From: Nemertoderma westbladi
Taxonomy: Eukaryota; Xenacoelomorpha; Nemertodermatida; Nemertodermatidae
Reading direction: 5' to 3'
Assembly (NCBI GenBank): GCA_032718475.1
Contig: JAUCBJ010004943.1
Span: 1-40,369 of the forward strand
Length of the DNA stretch: 40,369 bases
In this document: piece by piece, positions 34,481 to 40,369 of the stretch
Position numbering within the stretch: the first letter of the stretch is position 1
How the letters are laid out: each line of letters begins with the position of its first letter
Translations under genes and position numbers: made by a program
Notes under the pieces: model-generated
The model's input: the letters and a program-made list of their open reading frames with translations, nothing else
The model's database searches: none
What the model was told of the DNA's origin: nothing

Positions 34481-37400
34481 CTAAGAGGCCACTGAGTACA
34501 CAGTAATAGAGGCGGTGGGGACCTAAGAGGCCACTGAGTACACAGTAATAGAGGCGGTGGGGACCTAAGAGGCCACTGAGTACACAGTAATAGAGGCGGT
34601 GGGGACCTAAGAGGCCACTGAGTACACAGTAATAGAGACGGTGGGGACCTAAGAGGCCACTGAGTACACAGTAATAGAGGCGATGGGGACCTAAGAGGGC
34701 ACTGAGTACACAGTAATAGAAGCGGTGGGCACCTAAGAGTCCACTGAGTACACAGTAATAGAAGCGGTGGGGACCTAAGAGGCCACTGAGTACACAGTAA
34801 TAGAGGCGGTGGGGACCTAAGAGGCCACTGAATACACAGTAATAGAGGCGGTGGGGACCTAAGAGGCCACTGAGTACACAGTAATAGAGGCGGTGGGGAC
34901 CTAAGAGGCCACTGAGTACACAGTAATAGAGGGGGTGGGGACCTAAGAGGCCACTGAGTACACAGTAATAGAGGCGGTGGGGACCTAAGAGGCCACTGAG
35001 TACACAGTAATAGAGGCGGTGGGGACCTAAGAGGCCACTGAGTACACAGTAATAGAGGCGGTGGGGACCTAAGAGGCCACTGAGTACACAGTAATAGAGG
35101 CGGTGGGGACCTAAGAGGTCACAGAGTACACAGTAATAGAGGCGGTGGGGACCTAAGAGGCCACTGAGTACACAGTAATAGAAGCGGTGGGGACCTAAGA
35201 GGCCACTGAGTACAAGGTAATAGAGGCGGTGGGGACCTAAGAGGCCACTGAGTACACAGTAATAGAGGCGGTGGGGACCTAAGAGGCCACTGAGTACACA
35301 GTAATAGAGGCGGTGGGGACCTAAGAGGCCAATGAGTACACAGTAATAGAGGTGGTGGGGACCTAAGAGGCCAATGAGTACACAGTAATAGAGGCGGTGG
35401 GCACCTAAGAGGCCACTGAGTACACAGTAATAGAGGCGGTGGGCACCTAAGAGGCCACTGAGTACACAGTAATAGAGGCGGTGGGGACCTAAGAGGCCAC
35501 TGAGCACACAGTAATAGAGGCGGTGGGGACCTAAGAGGCCACTGAGTACACAGTAATAGAGGCGGTGGGGACCTAAGAGGCCACTGAGTACACAGTAATA
35601 GAGGCGGTGGGGACCTAAGAGGCCACTGAGTACACAGTAATAGAGGTGGTGGGGACCTAAGAGGCCACTGAGTACACAGTAATAGAGGCGGTGGGGACCT
35701 AAGAGGCCACTGAGTACACAGTAATAGAGGTGGTGGGGACCTAAGAGGCCACTGAGTACACAGTAATAGAGGCGGTGGGGACCTAAGAGGCCACTGAGTA
35801 CACAGTAATAGAGGCGGTGGGGACCTAAGAGGGCACTGAGTACACAGTAATAGAGGCGGTGGGGACCTAAGAGGCCACTGAGTACACAGTAATAGAGGCG
35901 GTGGGGACCTAAGAGGCCACTGAGTACACAGTAATAGAGGCGGTGGGCACCTAAGAGGCCACTGAGTACACAGTAATAGAGGCGGTGGGGACCTAAGAGG
36001 CCACTGAGCACACAGTAATAGAGGCGGTGGGGACCTAAGAGGCCACTGAGTACACAGTAATAGAGGCGGTGGGGACCTAAGAGGCCACTGAGTACACAGT
36101 AATAGAGGTGGTGGGGACCTAAGAGGCCACTGAGTACACAGTAATAGAGGCGGTGGGCACCTAAGATGCCACTGAGTACACAGTAATAGAGGCGGCGGGC
36201 ACCTAAGAGTCCACTGAGTACACAGTAATAGAGGCGGTGGGCACCTAAGAGGTCCACTGAGTACACAGTAATAGAGGCGGTGGGCACCTAAGAGGCCACT
36301 GAGTACACAGTAATAGAGGCGGTGGGCACCTAAGAGTCCACTGAGTACACAGTAATAGAGGCGGTGGGCACCTAAGAGGCCACTGAGTACACAGTAATAG
36401 AGGCGGTGGGGACCTAAGAGGCCACTGAGCACACAGTAATAGAGGCGGTGGGGACCTAAGAGGCCACTGAGTACACAGTAATAGAGGCGGTGGGGACCTA
36501 AGAGGCCACTGAGCACACAGTAATAGAGGCGGTGGGGACCTAAGAGGCCACTGAGTACACAGTAATAGAGACGGTGGGGACCTAAGAGGCCACTGAGTAC
36601 ACAGTAATAGAGGCGGTGGGGACCTAAGAGGGCACTGAGTACACAGTAATAGAGGCGGTGGGGACCTAAGAGGCCACTGAGTACACAGTAATAGAGGACG
36701 GTGGGGACCTAAGAGGCCACTGAGTACACAGTAATAGAGGCGGTGGGGACCTAAGAGGGCACTGAGTACACAGTAATAGAGGCGGTGGGGACCTAAGAGG
36801 CCACTGAGTACACAGTAATAGAGGCGGTGGGGACCTACTAAGAGGCCACTGAGTACACAGTAATAGAGGCGGTGGGCACCTAAGAGGCCACTGAGTACAC
36901 AGTAATAGAGGCGTTGGGGACCTAAGAGGCCACTGAGTACACAGTAATAGAGGCGGTGGGGACCTAAGAGGCCACTGAGTACACAGTAATAGAGACGGTG
37001 GGGACCTAAGAGGCCACTGAGTACACAGTAATAGAGGAGGTGGGGACCTAAGAGGCCACTGAGTACACAGTAATAGAGGCGGTGGGGACCTAAGAGGCCA
37101 CTGAGTACACAGTAATAGAGGCGGTGGGGACCTAAGAGGCCACTGAGTACACAGTAATAGAGGCGGTGGGGACCTAAGAGGCCACTGAGTACACAGTAAT
37201 AGAGACGGTGGGGACCTAAGAGGCCACTGAGTACACAGTAATAGAGGCGGTGGGGACCTAAGAGGGCACTGAGTACACAGTAATAGAGGCGGTGGGGACC
37301 TAAGAGGCCACTGAGTACACAGTAATAGAGGCGGTGGGGACCTACTAAGAGGCCACTGAGTACACAGTAATAGAGGCGGTGGGCACCTAAGAGGCCACTG

Positions 37401-37934
37401 AGTACACAGTAATAGAGGCGGTGGGGACCTAAGAGGGCACTGAGTACACAGTAATAGAGGCGGTGGGGACCTAAGAGGCCACTGAGTACACAGTAATAGA
37501 GGCGGTGGGGACCTAAGAGGCCACTGAGTACACTGTAATAGAGGCGGTGGGGACCTAAGAGGGCACTGAGTACACAGTAATAGAGGCGGTGGGGACCTAA
37601 GAGGGCACTGAGTACACAGTAATAGAGGCGGTGGGAACCTAAGAGGCCACTGAGTACACAGTAATAGAGGCGGTGGGGACCTAAGAGGCCACTGAGTACA
37701 CAGTAATAGAGACGGTGGGGACCTAAGAGGCCACTGAGTACACAGTAATAGAGGCGGTGGGGACCTAAGAGGCCACAGAGTACACTGTAATAGAGGCGGT
37801 GGGGACCTAAGAGGGCACTGAGTACACAGTAATAGAGGCGGTGGGGACCTAAGAGGCCACTGAGTACACAGTAATAGAGGCGGTGGGGACCTAAGAGGCC
37901 ACTGAGTACACAGTAATAGAGGCGGTGGGGACCT

Positions 37935-37970
37935 AAGAGGCCCTGAGGGACACAGTAAGAGGCGGTGGGG
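37935..37970. other. Aberrant monomer with several changes
   Basis: One unit reads ggccctgagggacacag followed by a shortened taagaggcgg, instead of the usual core. It combines substitutions and loss of several bases, unlike the single-base differences typical of the array. It may be a repair scar or a local assembly error. Confidence 0.5.
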
Positions 37971-38849
37971 ACCTAAGAGGCCACTGAGTACACAGTAATA
38001 GAGGCGGTGGGGACCTAAGAGGCCACTGAGTACACAGTAATAGAGGCGGTGGGGACCTAAGAGGCCACTGAGTACACAGTAATAGAGGCGGTGGGGACCT
38101 AAGAGGCCACTGAGTACACAGTAATAGAGGCGGTGGGCACCTAAGAGGCCACTGAGTACACAGTAATAGAGGCGGTGGGGACCTAAGAGGCCACTGAGTA
38201 CACAGTAATAGAGGCGGTGGGGCACCTAAGAGGCCACTGAGTACACAGTAATAGAGGCGGTGGGCACCTAAGAGGCCACTGAGTACACAGTAATAGAGGC
38301 GGTGGGGACCTAAGAGGCCACTGAGTACACAGTAATAGAGGCGGTGGGCACCTAAGAGGCCACTGAGTACACAGTAATAGAGGCGGTGGGCACCTAAGAG
38401 GCCACTGAGTACACAGTAATAGAGGCGGTGGGGACCTAAGAGGCCACTGAGTACACAGTAATAGAGGCGGTGGGCACCTAAGAGGCCACTGAGTACACAG
38501 TAATAGAGGCGGTGGGGACCTAAGAGGGCACTGAGTACACAGTAATAGAGGCGGTGGGCACCTAAGAGGCCACTGAGCACACAGTAATAGAGGCGGTGGG
38601 GACCTAAGAGGCCACTGAGTACACAGTAATAGAGGCGGTGGGCACCTAAGAGGCCACTGAGCACACAGTAATAGAGGCGGTGGGGACCTAAGAGGCCACT
38701 GAGTACACAGTAATAGAGGCGGTGGGGACCTAAGAGGCCACTGAGTACACAGTAATAGAGGCGGTGGGGACCTAAGAGGCCACTGAGTACACAGTAATAG
38801 AGGCGGTGGGGACCTAAGAGGCCACTGAGTACACAGTAATAGAGGCGGT

Positions 38850-39606
38850 GGGCACCTAAGAGGCCACTGAGTACACAGTAATAGAGGCGGTGGGGACCTA
38901 AGAGGCCACTGAGTACACAGTAATAGAGGCGGTGGGGACCTAAGAGGCCACTGAGTACACAGTAATAGAGGCGGTGGGGACCTAAGAGGCCACTGAGTAC
39001 ACAGTAATAGAGGCGGTGGGGACCTAAGAGGCCACTGAGTACACAGTAATAGAGGCGGTGGGGACCTAAGAGGCCACTGAGTACACAGTAATAGAGGCGG
39101 TGGGGACCTAAGAGGCCACTGAGTACACAGTAATAGAGGCGGTGGGGACCTAAGAGGCCACTGAGTACACAGTAATAGAGGCGGTGGGGACCTAAGAGGC
39201 CACTGAGTACACAGTAATAGAGGCGGTGGGGACCTAAGAGGCCACTGAGTACACAGTAATAGAGGCGGTGGGGACCTAAGAGGCCACTGAGTACACAGTA
39301 ATAGAGGCGGTGGGGACCTAAGAGGCCACTGAGTACACAGTAATAGAGGCGGTGGGGACCTAAGAGGCCACTGAGTACACAGTAATAGAGGCGGTGGGGA
39401 CCTAAGAGGCCACTGAGTACACAGTAATAGAGGCGGTGGGGACCTAAGAGGCCACTGAGTACACAGTAATAGAGGCGGTGGGGACCTAAGAGGCCACTGA
39501 GTACACAGTAATAGAGGCGGTGGGGACCTAAGAGGCCACTGAGTACACAGTAATAGAGGCGGTGGGGACCTAAGAGGCCACTGAGTACACAGTAATAGAG
39601 GCGGTG
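38850..39606. repeat. Homogenised run of about 18 consensus units
   Basis: Between gggcacc variant units near 38850 and 39606 (about 756 bp, 18 x 42) all monomers look like consensus. This is a third long uniform block in the array. Confidence 0.6.
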
Positions 39607-40078
39607 GGCACCTAAGAGGCCACTGAGTACACAGTAATAGAGGCGGTGGGCACCTAAGAGGCCACTGAGTACACAGTAATAGAGGCGGTGGGGACCTAAG
39701 AGGCCACTGAGTACACAGTAATAGAGGCGGTGGGGACCTAAGAGCCACTGAGTACACAGTAATAGAGGCGGTGGGGACCTAAGAGGCCACTGAGTACACA
39801 GTAATAGAGGCGGTGGGGACCTAAGAGGCCACTGAGTACACAGTAATAGAGGCGGTGGGCACCTAAGAGGCCACTGAGTACACAGTAATAGAGGCGGTGG
39901 GGACCTAAGAGGGCACTGAGTACACAGTAATAGAGGCGGTGGGGACCTAAGAGGCCACTGAGTACACAGTAATAGAGGCGGTGGGGACCTAAGAGGCCAC
40001 TGAGTACACAGTAATAGAGGCGGTGGGCACCTAAGAGGCCACTGAGTACACAGTAATAGAGGCGGTGGGCACCTAAGA

Positions 40079-40250
40079 GGCACTGAGTACACAGTAATAG
40101 AGGCGGTGGGGACCTAAGAGGCACTGAGTACACAGTAATAGAGGGGTGGGGACCTAAGAGGCGGTGGGGACCTAAGAGGCCACTGAGTACACAGTAATAG
40201 AGGCGGTGGGCACCTAAGAGGCCACTGAGTACACAGTAATAGAGCGGTGG
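40079..40250. other. Cluster of one-base deletions at the array's right edge
   Basis: In less than 200 bases there are four one-base losses: aggcactg twice (near 40080 and 40120), agaggggtgg near 40143 and agagcggtgg near 40243. A similar loss (agagccactg) occurs at 39744. Such losses are rare elsewhere in the array. The pattern resembles lower consensus quality near a contig end, though true decay is possible. Confidence 0.55.
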
Positions 40251-40369
40251 GGACCTAAGAGGCCACTGAGTACACAGTAATAGAGGCGGTGGGGACCTAA
40301 GAGGGCACTGAGTACACAGTAATAGAGGTGGTGGGGACCTAAGAGGCCACTGAGTACACAGTAATAGAG

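Larger units (their letters stand above)
4011..40369. repeat. 42-bp tandem satellite (minisatellite) array, about 865 units, open at right edge
   Basis: From a degenerate first unit at about 4011-4023 to the end of the window the sequence is head-to-tail copies of a 42-bp monomer. One part is the 18-bp block aggcggtggggacctaag; the other is a 24-bp block whose core is ccactgagtacacagtaat. The consensus has 13 A, 15 G, 8 C and 6 T (about 55% GC, plus strand 67% purine). AGAGGC occurs twice per unit, 24 and 18 bases apart. Common variants are agggc for aggcc, gggcacc for gggacc, ggtgg for ggcgg, ggtcacagag paired with agaagcgg, and acactgtaat for acacagtaat. Length variants are 45 bp (CTA duplicated) and 18 bp. 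If the Prp40-like gene is intact, the array lies in its upstream intron. It is not coding: every plus frame and one minus frame has a stop per unit, and the consensus has no ATG on either strand. Confidence 0.97.

Noticed and set aside
4011-40369. CRISPR array
   Set aside because: Units abut without unique spacers, and the setting is a eukaryotic intron.
4011-40369. Insect telomere-like TTAGG in each unit on the minus strand
   Set aside because: Only one TTAGG per 42 bases, with no tandem TTAGG run; a chance match within the monomer.
4011-40369. CpG decay as the main source of ggtgg variants
   Set aside because: The change fits CpG deamination, but the variants recur through block duplication, so their number does not measure independent events, and the opposite-strand product (ggcag) was noticed only once.

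Overview
The window is eukaryotic and most likely comes from an arthropod, probably an insect. The left 4 kb is AT-rich and holds one spliced exon with canonical splice sites plus decayed retroelement debris. The right 36 kb is a single satellite array. No operon, bacterial gene, RNA gene or CRISPR array is visible. The taxon is inferred from gene structure and transposon style only.

Layout. (1) Positions 1-2289: a broken, plus-strand copy of the C-terminal part of a retroelement reverse-transcriptase polyprotein, with several frameshifts and stops. It is split by about 0.7 kb of AT-rich inserted DNA (about 1108-1835), which contains a fold-back inverted repeat and a possible smaller nested insert. 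(2) Positions 2290-3316: AT-rich non-coding DNA with short palindromes, a weak promoter-like motif and a poly(A)-signal-like motif; no gene. (3) Positions 3317-3993, minus strand: one intact internal exon of a Prp40 (PRPF40-type) pre-mRNA-processing factor, encoding three FF domains, with a clear acceptor and donor. (4) Positions about 4011-40369: roughly 865 copies of a 42-bp tandem repeat that runs off the right edge of the window.

The array lies in what would be the upstream intron of the Prp40-like gene and comes within about 16-24 bp of its 3' splice site, so little unique sequence is left for a branch point. The 42-bp monomer is modular: an 18-bp G-rich block and a 24-bp block, each beginning at a copy of AGAGGC. 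Length variants are 18 bp (24-bp block lost) and 45 bp (CTA duplicated). Shared marker variants show that the array is a patchwork of internal duplications, with offsets of about 210, 336, 488, 1263, 1490, 6377, 6461 and 9195 bp, alternating with homogenised runs of about 18-20 near-identical units. The very long minus-strand open frames in the array follow from the period being divisible by three and are not annotated as genes.

I did not find a convincing new enzymatic or defence system. The most unusual points are the satellite touching the splice acceptor of a splicing-factor exon, the recursive-splice-like sequence at that acceptor, and the short-unit cluster at 32.3-33.1 kb. All comparisons were made by eye; unit counts and duplication limits are approximate.
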